64,000 nt of DNA from the NCBI RefSeq assembly GCF_002563895.1, contig NZ_PDJB01000001.1:4571501-4635500 (forward strand), in the 5' to 3' direction. This document shows, piece by piece, positions 9,278-18,823 of the stretch (positions are counted from its first letter, which is position 1; every line of letters begins with the position of its first letter). The position numbers were made by a program, and so were the translations under genes. A model generated the notes under the pieces. That model saw only the letters and a list, made by a program, of their open reading frames with translations, was not told the origin of the DNA and searched no databases. This DNA comes from Pseudomonas lurida. GTDB taxonomy: Bacteria > Pseudomonadota > Gammaproteobacteria > Pseudomonadales > Pseudomonadaceae.

Positions 9278-9823
9278 TTACCACATCAGATCATCGGGGA
9301 TCTGGTAGGCGGCGTATGGATCATCCTCATCCGGCACTTGGCTTTCAGTGAGGATATTAAGCTGCACGATACGCTCCGGTGCGCGCTCCTGGATCTTCAG
9401 TGCCGCTTCGCGCGGGATCACCTCATAGCCGCCCCCATGGTGCACGATCGCCAGGGAGCCGTTGCTCAGCTTGTTGCGCATCAACGTGTTGACCGACAGG
9501 CGCTTGACCTTCTTGTCATCCACGAAGTTGTAGTAGTCCTCGGTGGTCAGCTTGGGCAGGCGCGAGGTTTCGATCAGTTGCTTGACCTGGGCAGCGCGGG
9601 CCTTGGCCTCGGCTTTTTCCTGCTGCTGACGGTTCAGTTCCTGGTCGCGCTTGACCTTCTCGGCCTGCGCCTCGGCAGCCAGGCGGGCCTGGGTGTCATC
9701 GGCCTCGATCTGGCCTTTGTGGACCAGGCGCTGCTGCTTCTGTTTCTCTTTGCCGACCTGCTTGGCCTGCTTTTGGTTGACCAGACCTGCTTTGAGCAAC
9801 TGGTCGCGAAGGGAAAGGCTCAT
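9278..9823 (-). CDS. DUF2058 family protein (YaiL-like)
   Basis: 181 residues. The N-terminal half is extremely Lys/Gln/Glu/Ala-rich and predicted to form a long charged helix (about 12-85). The C-terminal half is compact, with YYNFVDDKKVKRLSVN near 115-130. DUF2058 proteins were annotated as nucleoprotein or polynucleotide-associated; the actual role is unknown. The basic coiled-coil part would suit nucleic-acid binding. It is the gene next to mazG (25-bp gap) on the same strand and possibly cotranscribed. Confidence 0.82.
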   Translation of the reverse strand: MSLSLRDQLLKAGLVNQKQAKQVGKEKQKQQRLVHKGQIEADDTQARLAAEAQAEKVKRDQELNRQQQEKAEAKARAAQVKQLIETSRLPKLTTEDYYNFVDDKKVKRLSVNTLMRNKLSNGSLAIVHHGGGYEVIPREAALKIQERAPERIVQLNILTESQVPDEDDPYAAYQIPDDLMW

Positions 9824-9848
9824 GGTGCTTACTCACTTAGGCAACTGC

Positions 9849-10682
9849 TCAACCGCAGCTGGACACATTCTTTTCCTGACGTTTGGCTTCGCCCCACAGG
9901 GCGTCCATCGTTTCGAGGGTGCAATCTTCTATGGATTGGTGCGTGTCGCGCAATGCTTGTTCGATAAATCGAAAACGTCGTTCGAACTTGGCATTGGCGC
10001 CACGCAGCGCGGATTCCGGGTCGACCTTGAGGTGACGCGCCAGGTTGACCGCTGCGAACAGCAGGTCGCCAACCTCATCGGCAATCGCCACCGGGTCGTT
10101 GTCAGCCATGGCTTCGAGCACTTCATCCAGCTCTTCGCGCACGTTGTCCACCACCGGTAAGGCGCAGGGCCAATCGAAGCCGACCTGGCCGGCGCGCTTC
10201 TGCAATTTGGCGGCACGGGACAGGGACGGCAAGGCGGTGGGCACATCATCCAGCAGGGAAAGCTGCTCGGGGGCGTCGGACTTCTCCGCGCGCTCCTCGG
10301 CCTTGATCTGCTCCCAGCGCTCCTTGACCTGCTCTTCGCTCAGTTGCGGGACATCCAATGGTGCATACAGGTCGCCGGTAGGGAATACATGGGGATGGCG
10401 ACGGATCAGCTTGCGGGTAATGCTGTCGACCACCCCGACAAATTCGAAGCGCCCTTCTTCTCGCGCCAACTGGCTGTAATACACCACCTGGAATAGCAGG
10501 TCGCCCAACTCGCCTTGCAGGTGATCGAAGTCGCCGCGCTCGATGGCGTCGGCGACTTCATAGGCTTCTTCCAGGGTGTGCGGGACGATGGTGGCATAGG
10601 TTTGCTTGAGGTCCCACGGACACCCGTATTGTGGGTCCCGCAGGCGGTTCATCAGGTGCAGCAGGTCTTCAAGTGAATACAT
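9849..10682 (-). CDS. mazG: Nucleoside triphosphate pyrophosphohydrolase MazG
   Basis: 277 residues with two MazG domains. The first (about 20-100) has the EE..E and E..D metal ligands in TLEEAYEVADAIE (37-49) and LQGELGDLLFQ (55-65). The second (about 170-260) has REELDEVLEA and IADEVGDLLFA. It hydrolyses (d)NTPs to monophosphate and pyrophosphate, cleaning nucleotide pools, and in E. coli it also influences ppGpp levels. relA lies just upstream on the same strand, separated by a REP element, a conserved pairing. Confidence 0.95.
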   Translation of the reverse strand: MYSLEDLLHLMNRLRDPQYGCPWDLKQTYATIVPHTLEEAYEVADAIERGDFDHLQGELGDLLFQVVYYSQLAREEGRFEFVGVVDSITRKLIRRHPHVFPTGDLYAPLDVPQLSEEQVKERWEQIKAEERAEKSDAPEQLSLLDDVPTALPSLSRAAKLQKRAGQVGFDWPCALPVVDNVREELDEVLEAMADNDPVAIADEVGDLLFAAVNLARHLKVDPESALRGANAKFERRFRFIEQALRDTHQSIEDCTLETMDALWGEAKRQEKNVSSCG

Positions 10683-10724
10683 CAGTCAATCTCTACCCTT
10701 ATTTCGAGCATGCTGAAGGTCAAA

Positions 10725-10810
10725 TGTGGAAACTGGCTTGCCTGCGACGCGGGCGCCTCGGTAGGTCGGGCAGACCGAGTCGATGCTATCGCAGGCAAGC
10801 CAGCTCCCAC
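10725..10810. repeat. REP palindrome, CTGGCTTGCCTGCGA family
   Basis: Imperfect inverted repeat between relA (ends 10824) and mazG (starts 10682). The left arm contains ACTGGCTTGCCTGCGA and the right arm CTATCGCAGGCAAGCCAG. Same family as 8690-8766, with the left arm degenerate. Confidence 0.8.
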
Positions 10811-10823
10811 CTTCTGAACCGCA

Positions 10824-13067
10824 TCATGGGGTGCGATTGCGCCGCGTCTCGATGATGTTCGGCAACTGGGAAATCCGCCCCAGCAAGCGTCCCAAGGCGT
10901 CCAACCCCGGAATCTCGATGGTCAGGGACATCAACGCGGTGTTGTCCTCTTTATTCGAGCGGGTGTTGACTGCCAGCACGTTGATCCGCTCATTGAGCAG
11001 CACTTGCGACACGTCTCGCAACAAACCGGAACGGTCGTAGGCACGGATCACGATGTCCACCGGGTAGGTGAGCACCGGCACCGGGCCCCAACTGACCTGG
11101 ATGATGCGCTCCGGCTCGCGACCGCCCAGTTGTAGGACCGAGGCGCAATCCTGGCGGTGAATACTCACGCCGCGGCCCTGGGTGATGTAGCCGACGATGG
11201 CGTCGCCCGGCAACGGCTGGCAGCAGCCAGCCATTTGCGTCATCAGGTTGCCTACGCCCTGGATCTGGATATCGCCGCGCTTGCCCGGCTTGTAGCCGGT
11301 GGCCTTGCGAGGGATCAGCTCCAGCTGTTCGCTGCCGCGTTCCGGCTCGACCAGTTGTTGGGCCAGGTTGACCAGTTGCGCCAGGCGCAGGTCGCCGGCA
11401 CCGAGCGCGGCGAACATGTCTTCGGCGATCTTCATGTTGGCTTTTTCGGCCAACTTGTCGAAGTCCACCTGGGGCAGGCCCAGGCGCGCCAGTTCGCGCT
11501 CGAGCAAGGTTTTACCGGCGGCAACGTTCTGGTCGCGTGCCTGCAGTTTGAACCAGTGGACGATCTTCGCCCGCGCCCGCGATGTAGTGATATAGCCCAG
11601 GTTCGGGTTCAGCCAGTCGCGGCTCGGCGTACCGTGCTTGCTGGTGATGATCTCGACCTGTTCACCGGTCTGCAGGCTGTAGTTGAGCGGCACGATGCGC
11701 CCGTTGATCTTGGCGCCCCGGCAGTTGTGACCGATCTCGGTGTGTACGCGGTAGGCAAAATCCAGCGGCGTGGCACCTTTCGGCAAGTCGATGGCATGAC
11801 CGTCCGGGGTGAAGATATAGACCCGGTCCGGCTCGATATCCACGCGCAACTGTTCGGCCAGGCCGCCGATATCGCCGAGTTCTTCGTGCCATTCCAGCAC
11901 TTGGCGCAGCCAGGAGATTTTCTCTTCGTACTGGTTGGAGCCGGCCTTGACGTCAGTGCCCTTGTAGCGCCAGTGCGCGCACACACCCAGCTCGGCCTCT
12001 TCGTGCATGGCGTGGGTGCGGATCTGCACTTCCAAGACCTTGCCCTCGGGCCCGATCACCGCCGTGTGCAGCGAGCGATAGCCGTTTTCCTTGGGGTTGG
12101 CGATGTAGTCGTCAAATTCCTTGGGGATATGCCGCCACAGGGTGTGGACGATACCGAGTGCGGTGTAGCAGTCGCGCATTTCCGGCACCAGCACGCGTAC
12201 GGCACGCACATCGTAGATCTGGCTGAAGGCCAGGCCCTTGCGCTGCATTTTGCGCCAGATGGAATAAATGTGCTTGGCACGGCCGCTGATGTCGGCTTCG
12301 ACGCCGGTGGCCTGCAACTCCGAGCGCAGCTGATTCATCACGTCGGCGATAAAGCGCTCGCGGTCGAGTCGCCGCTCGTGCAGCAGTGTGGCGATCTGTT
12401 TGTATTGATCGGGCTCGAGGTAACGGAAGGACAAGTCCTCCAGTTCCCACTTGATATGGCCGATACCCAAGCGGTGCGCCAGCGGGGCGTAGATATCAAA
12501 GACTTCGCGGGCGACGCGGTTGCGTTTCTCGTCGTCGGCGGTTTTCACCGCACGGATCGCGCAGGTACGCTCGGCCAGCTTGATCAGGGCGACGCGTACG
12601 TCGTCGACCATCGCCACCAGCATCTTGCGCAGGTTCTCGACCTGGCCCTGGGTCCCCAGCACCATGGACTGGCGCGGGCTCAGGCTGGCGCTGATCGCGG
12701 CCATGCGCAGCACGCCATCGATCAGCTTCGCCACCACTGCGCCAAAACGCTGGCTGACGGTGGGCAACGGAATATGCCCTTCACGCACGCCGCGATAGAG
12801 CACGGCGGCGATCAGCGAATCCTGGTCCAGCTTGAGGTCCGCGAGGATCTCGGCGATCTCCAACCCGGTGCGAAAGCTTGAAGTGCCTTCGGCCCACAGG
12901 TTCTTGGCCGCATTGTCTTGCTGCTCAGACTCACGAGCGAACTCGCAGGCTGCTTTCAAGGCTTCACGGTCCAGTGCCGGGTCGACACTGATGGCATGAT
13001 CCAGCCATGCCTCGAGATTGATACTGCCGTCGGTGTTGATCGGCTGGTGTGCTCTCACCTGTACCAT
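10824..13067 (-). CDS. relA: GTP pyrophosphokinase RelA ((p)ppGpp synthetase I)
   Basis: 747 residues from the ATG at 13067, preceded by an AGG-type ribosome site; an upstream start would add 13 residues. Domains: N-terminal pseudo-hydrolase (about 45-200), in which the metal-binding HD motif of SpoT is replaced by AVLYRGVREG, so it should be synthetase-only. The synthetase domain (about 240-370) contains NGYRSLHTAV and EVQIRT. A TGS domain begins VYIFTPDGHAIDLPKG (about 410-470). A Cys-containing zinc-finger region has MAGCCQPLPGD, and a C-terminal ACT domain follows. It makes ppGpp on stalled ribosomes during amino-acid starvation. Confidence 0.97.
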   Translation of the reverse strand: MVQVRAHQPINTDGSINLEAWLDHAISVDPALDREALKAACEFARESEQQDNAAKNLWAEGTSSFRTGLEIAEILADLKLDQDSLIAAVLYRGVREGHIPLPTVSQRFGAVVAKLIDGVLRMAAISASLSPRQSMVLGTQGQVENLRKMLVAMVDDVRVALIKLAERTCAIRAVKTADDEKRNRVAREVFDIYAPLAHRLGIGHIKWELEDLSFRYLEPDQYKQIATLLHERRLDRERFIADVMNQLRSELQATGVEADISGRAKHIYSIWRKMQRKGLAFSQIYDVRAVRVLVPEMRDCYTALGIVHTLWRHIPKEFDDYIANPKENGYRSLHTAVIGPEGKVLEVQIRTHAMHEEAELGVCAHWRYKGTDVKAGSNQYEEKISWLRQVLEWHEELGDIGGLAEQLRVDIEPDRVYIFTPDGHAIDLPKGATPLDFAYRVHTEIGHNCRGAKINGRIVPLNYSLQTGEQVEIITSKHGTPSRDWLNPNLGYITTSRARAKIVHWFKLQARDQNVAAGKTLLERELARLGLPQVDFDKLAEKANMKIAEDMFAALGAGDLRLAQLVNLAQQLVEPERGSEQLELIPRKATGYKPGKRGDIQIQGVGNLMTQMAGCCQPLPGDAIVGYITQGRGVSIHRQDCASVLQLGGREPERIIQVSWGPVPVLTYPVDIVIRAYDRSGLLRDVSQVLLNERINVLAVNTRSNKEDNTALMSLTIEIPGLDALGRLLGRISQLPNIIETRRNRTP

Positions 13068-13205
13068 CTTGCTTACCTTCCCTACGACGCACCTTGGATG
13101 CGTCAAAAATCATCGCTGACCTGCTTTACCGTAGCAAAGCTTACACACACTCCCTGGCAGGTCACGGCCTTGGAGAATGCAGGCCAGTCGGATTAAACGG
13201 GCATC

Positions 13206-14558
13206 CTAGCCCGCTTCAAATAACGCCATCGCCTCGACATGCGCGGTTTGCGGAAACATGTCGAGGATTCCGGCACGTTTTAGCCGGTAGCCTTGCTTGA
13301 CCAACTCAACCGTGTCCCGCGCCAGCGTGGCCGGGTTGCAGGACACATACACCAGACGCTTGGCCCCAAGGGTCGCGAGCTTGCGCACAACCTCCAGGGC
13401 ACCATCGCGGGGTGGGTCCAAGAGTACCGCAGAAAAGCCCTGTTTGGCCCACTCCGCGTCAGTCAAAGGCTGGGACAAATCGGCCTGAAAAAACTGCGCA
13501 TTATGCAAATTGTTGCTGGCGGCGTTGCCGGCCGCCCTGTCCACCATGGCCTGTACACCTTCCACCGCCACCACTTCGCGCACCTGGCGAGCCAGCGGCA
13601 AGGCAAAATTGCCCAAGCCGCAAAACAGGTCCAGCACCCGTTCATCGGGTTGTGGCGCGAGCCACTCCAGCGCCTGGGCGACCATCGCCGCGTTGACCCC
13701 GGCGTTGACTTGCACGAAATCTCCCGGCCGGTAGGCCAGTTCCAGATCCCATGCATCCAGGCGGAAGCCGAGGGCCTGGCTTGGCTCGACAGGTTCCGGC
13801 TGTCCCTCGCAATGCAGCCACAGTTGCGCGTCATGGAAGGTGCAAAATTCTTTCAAGATGTGCACGTCCGCTTCCGACAGCGCCGCCATGTGCCGCAGCA
13901 ACACGGCGGTGGACGTACCACTGAACAACTCCACATGCCCGAGCACCTGGGGCTTGCTCAAGCGACGCAGCATGTTGGGCAGGCGCTGCATGATCGGTTG
14001 CAAGGGCTGTACCAGCACCGGGCAATCGTCGATCGCGACGATGTCCTGGCTGGCCACGGCGCGGAAACCGACTTGCAGGTGCTTGGCCTTGGCATCCCAA
14101 CGCACCGCCACACGGGCGCGGCGACGGTAGCCGAACTCCGGCCCACTCAACGGCGCGGCCCACTCTTGCGGTTCGACACCCGCCACACGGGACAGTTGCT
14201 CGGCGAGCATGCGCTGTTTGAGGGCAAGTTGTTCGGCATGGGGCAAGTGCTGCACGCTGCAACCACCGCAACGGCCAAAGTGCGCGCAGGGTGCCGGGCG
14301 ACGCAGTTCGCTGGCCGTGAACACGCGCTCGGTGCGGGCCTCGACGATTTTGCCGTGGGTGCCCAGCACCCGCGCTTCCACGTCTTCGCCGGCCAGCGCG
14401 CCATTCACAAACCAGGTGCGGCCCTCAAAGAACACAATGCCGCGCCCGTCATTGGCCAGGCGCTCGATGACCAGGCGTTGTTTCTTGCCCACGGGAATCT
14501 GCGGGGCTCGGCTGCCGCCGGTCGGTTGGAAGCGCAAGCCTCTCTCGTGCTTGGCCAT
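13206..14558 (-). CDS. rlmD: 23S rRNA (uracil(1939)-C5)-methyltransferase RlmD
   Basis: 450 residues. N-terminal TRAM-like RNA-binding domain (about 20-80), then the 4Fe-4S cysteines Cys91, Cys97 and Cys100 ([10 protein letters not shown]) with Cys179 (DDCP) as fourth ligand. A C-terminal SAM methyltransferase domain follows with [15 protein letters not shown] and the catalytic-loop [12 protein letters not shown]. It makes m5U1939 in 23S rRNA. The start overlaps the cysM stop by one base, so cysM-rlmD is a coupled operon that runs toward relA. Confidence 0.96.
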   Translation of the reverse strand: MAKHERGLRFQPTGGSRAPQIPVGKKQRLVIERLANDGRGIVFFEGRTWFVNGALAGEDVEARVLGTHGKIVEARTERVFTASELRRPAPCAHFGRCGGCSVQHLPHAEQLALKQRMLAEQLSRVAGVEPQEWAAPLSGPEFGYRRRARVAVRWDAKAKHLQVGFRAVASQDIVAIDDCPVLVQPLQPIMQRLPNMLRRLSKPQVLGHVELFSGTSTAVLLRHMAALSEADVHILKEFCTFHDAQLWLHCEGQPEPVEPSQALGFRLDAWDLELAYRPGDFVQVNAGVNAAMVAQALEWLAPQPDERVLDLFCGLGNFALPLARQVREVVAVEGVQAMVDRAAGNAASNNLHNAQFFQADLSQPLTDAEWAKQGFSAVLLDPPRDGALEVVRKLATLGAKRLVYVSCNPATLARDTVELVKQGYRLKRAGILDMFPQTAHVEAMALFEAG

Positions 14559-15460
14559 CAGTTGGGCGCGTCGAAGATGCCGGTCGACAGGTAACGGTCG
14601 CCTCGGTCACAGATGATCGCGACAATCACCGCGTTTTCCACCTCTTTGGACAAGCGCAACATACCGGCCACGGCGCCACCGGAGGACACGCCGCAGAAGA
14701 TGCCTTCTTCACGGGCCAGGCGGCGAGTGGTGTCTTCGGCTTCACGCTGGGCCATGTCGATGATGCGATCCACGCGCGTGGCGTTGTAGATCTTCGGCAG
14801 ATACTCTTCGGGCCAGCGGCGGATGCCCGGGATGGCCGCGCCTTCCATCGGTTGCAGGCCAACGATCTGGATCGCCGGGTTCTGCTCCTTGAGGTAGCGC
14901 GAGTTGCCCATGATGGTACCGGTGGTGCCCATGGAACTGACGAAATGGGTGATGGTGCCCTGGGTCTGGCGCCAGATTTCCGGACCAGTGGTGGTGTAGT
15001 GCGCCTCGGGGTTGTCACCGTTGGCGAACTGGTCCAGCACCTGGCCACGGCCTTCGGCGGCCATGCGCTCGGCGAGGTCGCGTGCGCCCTCCATGCCTTC
15101 TTCCTGGGTCACCAGCACCAGCTCTGCGCCATAGGCGGTCATCGCTGCCTTGCGCTCGGCGCTGCCGTTGTCGGGCATGATCAGCACCATCTTGTAGCCC
15201 TTGATCGCCGCGGCCATGGCCAGCGCGATCCCGGTGTTACCCGACGTGGCTTCGATCAGGGTGTCGCCGGGCTTGATCTGCCCACGCAACTCGGCGCGGG
15301 TAATCATCGACAGCGCCGGGCGGTCTTTTACCGAACCGGCCGGGTTGTTCCCTTCGAGCTTGAGCAACAGGGTATTGCTGGTTTCACCCGCCATGCGTTG
15401 CAAGCGGACCAGGGGTGTATTGCCGACGCAATCGGCGATTGTAGGGTACTGCAAGGTCAT
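14558..15460 (-). CDS. cysM: Cysteine synthase B (O-acetylserine sulfhydrylase B)
   Basis: 300 residues from the ATG at 15460, which gives the family N-terminus [20 protein letters not shown]; an upstream ATG at 15526 would add 22 atypical residues. PLP-binding Lys45 lies in AGSVKDRPA, and the phosphate-binding TSGNTG loop is near residue 70. It forms cysteine from O-acetylserine and sulfide or, as CysM can, thiosulfate. First gene of the cysM-rlmD pair. Confidence 0.96.
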   Translation of the reverse strand: MTLQYPTIADCVGNTPLVRLQRMAGETSNTLLLKLEGNNPAGSVKDRPALSMITRAELRGQIKPGDTLIEATSGNTGIALAMAAAIKGYKMVLIMPDNGSAERKAAMTAYGAELVLVTQEEGMEGARDLAERMAAEGRGQVLDQFANGDNPEAHYTTTGPEIWRQTQGTITHFVSSMGTTGTIMGNSRYLKEQNPAIQIVGLQPMEGAAIPGIRRWPEEYLPKIYNATRVDRIIDMAQREAEDTTRRLAREEGIFCGVSSGGAVAGMLRLSKEVENAVIVAIICDRGDRYLSTGIFDAPN

Positions 15461-15586
15461 GGCGTATTCGCAATCCAGACTGCGGGGGCGAACATCATAC
15501 CGGGAAAGCCTGGCGCGCCATATCACGCAAAGTGCGGTGCTTATGGCTTAAAGGAATAAGCAGGGACTGTGTCGACTGGGAGGACG

Positions 15587-15680
15587 CTATCGCAGGCGAG
15601 CCAGCTCCCACAGAGATCGTGGGATCAACCTGGAATCTGCGAAGCGGCCCCCTCCATGCAGGCGCTGGCTTGCCTGCTAC
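15587..15680. repeat. REP palindrome, degenerate copy
   Basis: Left arm CTATCGCAGGCGAGCCAGC, right arm GCGCTGGCTTGCCTGC, separated by about 45 bp, between cysM and the DTW-domain gene. Its right end reaches the 3' end of the DTW gene. Confidence 0.7.
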
Positions 15681-16282
15681 TGCATCTGTCCGTCGCCATG
15701 ATTCTTGCGAAATATCTCGTGCCCCATCGCTGCGATCTGCCCCTCGATCAATGCATCAAAAGGTCTGAGCAACGGCTCGAATGAAGTCGGCGCTTCCAAC
15801 ACCTGCAATGCCTGCACAATCGCCTCCACGGTCGACAGCGCACCCGGACCAGGCGCCTTGCGCAGCCGATAGCGGGACACGGCGCCCTCTGCCACTGTCA
15901 CTCGGGGCAACGCCGCCAGCAATGGATTGAGGTGCAACAGTTTGCGCGCCTTGCGCCAAGTACCATCAGGCACTACCAGTAACAAGGGTTGATCCCCCGG
16001 TACGTAGGCCTGCAGCGGCTGCGCATCGTCCGCCGGAAACAGCAGGCGCGCCTGATAACCGGGCGGGTTCAACAAGGTTGGCAGATCATCGAATACCTCA
16101 CCCACCACGCACTGCGCATTCTTCAAGCCCAGCGCCGCCAGCCGCGCGGTATTCAGGGCGTGGTTGACCTCGCTCGGGTGCTGCAACAGCAACACCCGCG
16201 TGCGGCTGTCGAGGCTGGGGATCAGCGCGCACAAGCAATGGGCAGTGGGCCGCAGGCAGCGGGGGCATCGGGGTCTGGACAT
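15677..16282 (-). CDS. DTW-domain tRNA-uridine aminocarboxypropyltransferase
   Basis: 201 residues. An N-terminal zinc-type cluster Cys6, Cys9, Cys16, Cys18 (CPRC...CLC) is followed by the DTW-family core, including LLQHPSEVNHALNT and the signature DGTWRKARKLL near 125-135. Family members (E. coli TapT/YfiP) transfer the 3-amino-3-carboxypropyl group of SAM to U47 of certain tRNAs (acp3U). The specific tRNA target here is inferred. Stop and start codons are clear; it follows the LysR gene on the same strand by 7 bp and may be cotranscribed. Confidence 0.87.
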   Translation of the reverse strand: MSRPRCPRCLRPTAHCLCALIPSLDSRTRVLLLQHPSEVNHALNTARLAALGLKNAQCVVGEVFDDLPTLLNPPGYQARLLFPADDAQPLQAYVPGDQPLLLVVPDGTWRKARKLLHLNPLLAALPRVTVAEGAVSRYRLRKAPGPGALSTVEAIVQALQVLEAPTSFEPLLRPFDALIEGQIAAMGHEIFRKNHGDGQMQ

Positions 16283-16289
16283 GGTGTTT

Positions 16290-17183
16290 TCAGGCCTGGT
16301 TGAGCTGGGTCTTGAGCAAGTCGCGGAAGGTCTGGATCAGTGGTTCACGGCTACGGCCACGCCGCATGATCATCGAGAACGGCGCCTGGTAGCCAAAGGT
16401 CGCCGGCAGTAATACGCGCAAATCCCCCTTGTCGGCCCAGGCCTGGGCGTAATGTTCGGGCAGGTAGCCGATATAGGCGCCGGACAGCACCAGGATCAGC
16501 TGTGCCTCCATACTTTCCACCGTCGCGGCGCTGTGCTTGAAACCGTGGCGCGCCAACTCGGCCTGGCTCCAGTAGCCGCGACCGACCATGCGTTGCTGGG
16601 TGATCACCTGTTCGGGGATTCGCCGCTCGTTGAACAGCGGGTGCCGGGTACTGCAATACAGCCAGTGCTGTTCGCGGTAGAGCGGCATGTAGATCAACCC
16701 GCTCATGCGATTGGAAAAGGCGCCGATGGCCAAGTCCAGGCGATTGTCCTGCACACCGAGTTGCAGCTCATAGGGACTCATCACCGACAAATGCAAGTGC
16801 ACCGCCGGGTGCTCAAGGGTGTAGGCACCGATGACTTCGGCGAACGGCAGGGCTTTGTCGCTGACCGTCGAGTCGAGCACACCGAGCTTGAGCGTGCCGC
16901 GCAACTCGCCTTTCAACGCCGCAGCGTATTGCTCGAAGCCTTCCAGCTCCCCCAGTAACCGCAGGGTTTCCTGATGGAACAGCTCGCCCTTGCTCGTCAG
17001 GCTGAAGCCGCCCCGGCCGCGATGGCACAGCACCAGGCCCAACGCTGACTCCAGCTGGCTCATATAAGTGCTGATGGCCGAGGTGGACAGGTTGAGTTCG
17101 TGCTGGGCATTGGCAAACCCCTGGTGGCGCACAACGCTGACGAAGATGCGCAGGAGTTTCAGGTCGGGCAAGGCGTTGGCCAT
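16290..17183 (-). CDS. gbuR: LysR-family regulator, GbuR-like
   Basis: 297 residues from the ATG at 17183. N-terminal winged helix-turn-helix (about 5-63, LLRIFVSVVRHQGFANAQHELNLS) and a LysR substrate-binding domain (about 90-290). It is divergent from gbuA. In P. aeruginosa the same arrangement (PA1422/PA1421) encodes GbuR, the activator of gbuA responding to 4-guanidinobutyrate; the name is by synteny and family. A 24-bp palindrome at 17323-17346 is the obvious candidate binding site. Confidence 0.85.
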   Translation of the reverse strand: MANALPDLKLLRIFVSVVRHQGFANAQHELNLSTSAISTYMSQLESALGLVLCHRGRGGFSLTSKGELFHQETLRLLGELEGFEQYAAALKGELRGTLKLGVLDSTVSDKALPFAEVIGAYTLEHPAVHLHLSVMSPYELQLGVQDNRLDLAIGAFSNRMSGLIYMPLYREQHWLYCSTRHPLFNERRIPEQVITQQRMVGRGYWSQAELARHGFKHSAATVESMEAQLILVLSGAYIGYLPEHYAQAWADKGDLRVLLPATFGYQAPFSMIMRRGRSREPLIQTFRDLLKTQLNQA

Positions 17184-17215
17184 GGGTTCTCCAGAAACAC
17201 ACAAAAACCGGCGTG

Positions 17216-17297
17216 AGCGGGCTTGCTCGCGAATGCGGTGGATCAGTGGAGCTATCTGTGGCTGACACGCCGTATTCGCGAGCAAGCCCGCTCCCAC
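17216..17297. repeat. REP palindrome, GAGCGGGCTTGCTCGCGA family
   Basis: Inverted repeat with arms AGCGGGCTTGCTCGCGAAT and its complement, loop about 45 bp. Second REP family of the window (also 32536, 49617, 63324). It lies just upstream of the LysR gene start, between that gene and the shared operator region. Confidence 0.85.
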
Positions 17298-17322
17298 CTT
17301 TGAACCGAGTTTACCTCACGCA

Positions 17323-17346
17323 TTAGTTTAGAAAAATCTGAACTAA
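17323..17346. promoter_or_regulatory. Palindromic candidate GbuR operator
   Basis: TTAGTTTAGA, AAAA, TCTGAACTAA: 10-bp arms with one mismatch around a 4-bp centre, 84 bp upstream of the gbuA start in the divergent gbuR/gbuA region. It contains the T-N11-A pattern typical of LysR sites. AT-rich in a GC-rich context. Function is inferred from position and symmetry. Confidence 0.65.
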
Positions 17347-17429
17347 GTATTTGCCCCTGCCGATTCTTTCGTTTCCACGTATTTCGCAGAATCGGCCCCT
17401 AATAAACAAAACAACGATGAGGCACTCCC

Positions 17430-18380
17430 GTGGACAAGATTTTTCACCAACCACTGGGCGGCAACGAAATGCCGCGCTTTGCCGGCATCGCCACCATGAT
17501 GCGTCTTCCCCACCTGCAAACGGCCAAGGGCCTGGATGCCGCCTTTGTCGGCGTGCCTCTGGACATCGGCACTTCGCTGCGCGCCGGCACCCGTTTCGGG
17601 CCGCGTGAAATCCGCGCCGAATCCGTGATGATCCGCCCCTACAACATGGCCACCGGCGCCGCACCGTTCGATTCACTGTCGGTTGCGGACATCGGTGACG
17701 TGGCGATCAACACCTTCAACCTGCTGGACGCCGTGCGCATCATCGAGGAAGCCTACGATGACATCCTCGAGCACGACGTGATCCCGCTGACCCTGGGCGG
17801 CGACCACACCATCACCCTGCCGATCCTGCGGGCGATCCACAAGAAGCATGGCAAGGTCGGGCTGGTGCACATCGATGCCCACGCCGATGTGAACGACCAT
17901 ATGTTCGGCGAGAAAATCGCCCACGGCACCACCTTCCGCCGCGCCGTGGAAGAAGGCCTGCTCGATTGTGACCGCGTGGTACAGATCGGCCTGCGCGCCC
18001 AGGGCTACACCGCCGAAGACTTCAACTGGAGCCGCAAGCAGGGTTTCCGTGTGGTCCAGGCTGAAGAATGCTGGCACCACTCGCTCGCGCCGCTGATGGC
18101 CGAAGTGCGGGAAAAAGTCGGCGGCGGCCCGGTGTACCTGAGCTTTGACATCGATGGCATCGACCCGGCCTGGGCCCCCGGGACCGGCACCCCGGAAATC
18201 GGCGGGCTGACCACCATCCAGGCAATCGAGATCATCCGTGGCTGCCAGGGCCTCGACCTGATTGGTTGCGATCTGGTAGAAGTTTCGCCGCCCTATGACA
18301 CCACCGGCAACACCTCGCTGCTGGGCGCCAACCTGCTGTACGAAATGCTCTGCGTACTGCCTGGCGTGGCGCACCGCTGA
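17430..18380 (+). CDS. gbuA: Guanidinobutyrase (ureohydrolase family)
   Basis: 316 residues, GTG start. A Mn-dependent ureohydrolase: ligands His126 (GGDHTITLP), Asp149, His151 and Asp153 (HIDAHADVND), Asp240 and Asp242 (SFDIDGIDP). GbuA converts 4-guanidinobutyrate to 4-aminobutyrate plus urea, part of arginine catabolism through 2-ketoarginine and related routes. The N-terminus (HQPLGGNEMPRF) and the downstream gene set match the P. aeruginosa gbuA locus rather than agmatinase speB. The stop overlaps the next start by one base. Confidence 0.92.
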   Translation: MDKIFHQPLGGNEMPRFAGIATMMRLPHLQTAKGLDAAFVGVPLDIGTSLRAGTRFGPREIRAESVMIRPYNMATGAAPFDSLSVADIGDVAINTFNLLDAVRIIEEAYDDILEHDVIPLTLGGDHTITLPILRAIHKKHGKVGLVHIDAHADVNDHMFGEKIAHGTTFRRAVEEGLLDCDRVVQIGLRAQGYTAEDFNWSRKQGFRVVQAEECWHHSLAPLMAEVREKVGGGPVYLSFDIDGIDPAWAPGTGTPEIGGLTTIQAIEIIRGCQGLDLIGCDLVEVSPPYDTTGNTSLLGANLLYEMLCVLPGVAHR

Positions 18381-18802
18381 TGAGCACGCACCAAGTGCTG
18401 CAAGCCGCCGCCGACCTGGTGGCGGCCTTCGCCCGCAATGACCGCGCCGCCTACTTCGGCGCGTTCACAGTCGACGCCAGCTTTGTGTTCTACACCCTCC
18501 CCCAGCCGCTGCTCAGTCGCGATGCCTACCAGGCGTTGTGGGACAGCTGGCGCCGGGACGAGGGGTTCGAGGTGCTGTCATGCACGTCGAGCAACGCCGT
18601 TGTCAGCCTGCAGGGTGACGTGGCGATATTTATTCATGACGTGGCCACCGAGCTGCGCATGAACGGGGAGCAATTCAATAGCCAGGAACGCGAGACCATT
18701 GTCTTCAAACGGCAAGGACTTGGCGCAGAACAACAAGAAGGCCTGTGGCTGGCCTGTCACGAACATTTGTCCGCTATGCCGGAAGGGCTGCCGCCCCATT
18801 AG
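18380..18802 (+). CDS. NTF2-like (SnoaL/DUF4440-type) protein of the gbu locus
   Basis: 140 residues. A cone-shaped NTF2-like fold is suggested by the N-terminal helices (LQAAADLVAAFARNDRAAYFGAF), the FVFYTLPQPLLSRDAYQALWDSW segment and the closing beta strands (ETIVFKRQG, WLACHEHLSAMP). It is translationally coupled to gbuA (TGATG overlap). Function is unknown; coupling suggests a role in guanidinobutyrate metabolism or enzyme support. The matching P. aeruginosa gene is PA1420. Confidence 0.78.
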   Translation: MSTHQVLQAAADLVAAFARNDRAAYFGAFTVDASFVFYTLPQPLLSRDAYQALWDSWRRDEGFEVLSCTSSNAVVSLQGDVAIFIHDVATELRMNGEQFNSQERETIVFKRQGLGAEQQEGLWLACHEHLSAMPEGLPPH

Positions 18803-18823
18803 CCAATGTGATCGGAGCTGATC

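Noticed and set aside
11157..12881. Long open frame (574 codons) on the plus strand, antisense to relA
   Set aside because: It mirrors relA codons in a GC-rich gene; no ribosome site and no protein family features. Shadow frame.
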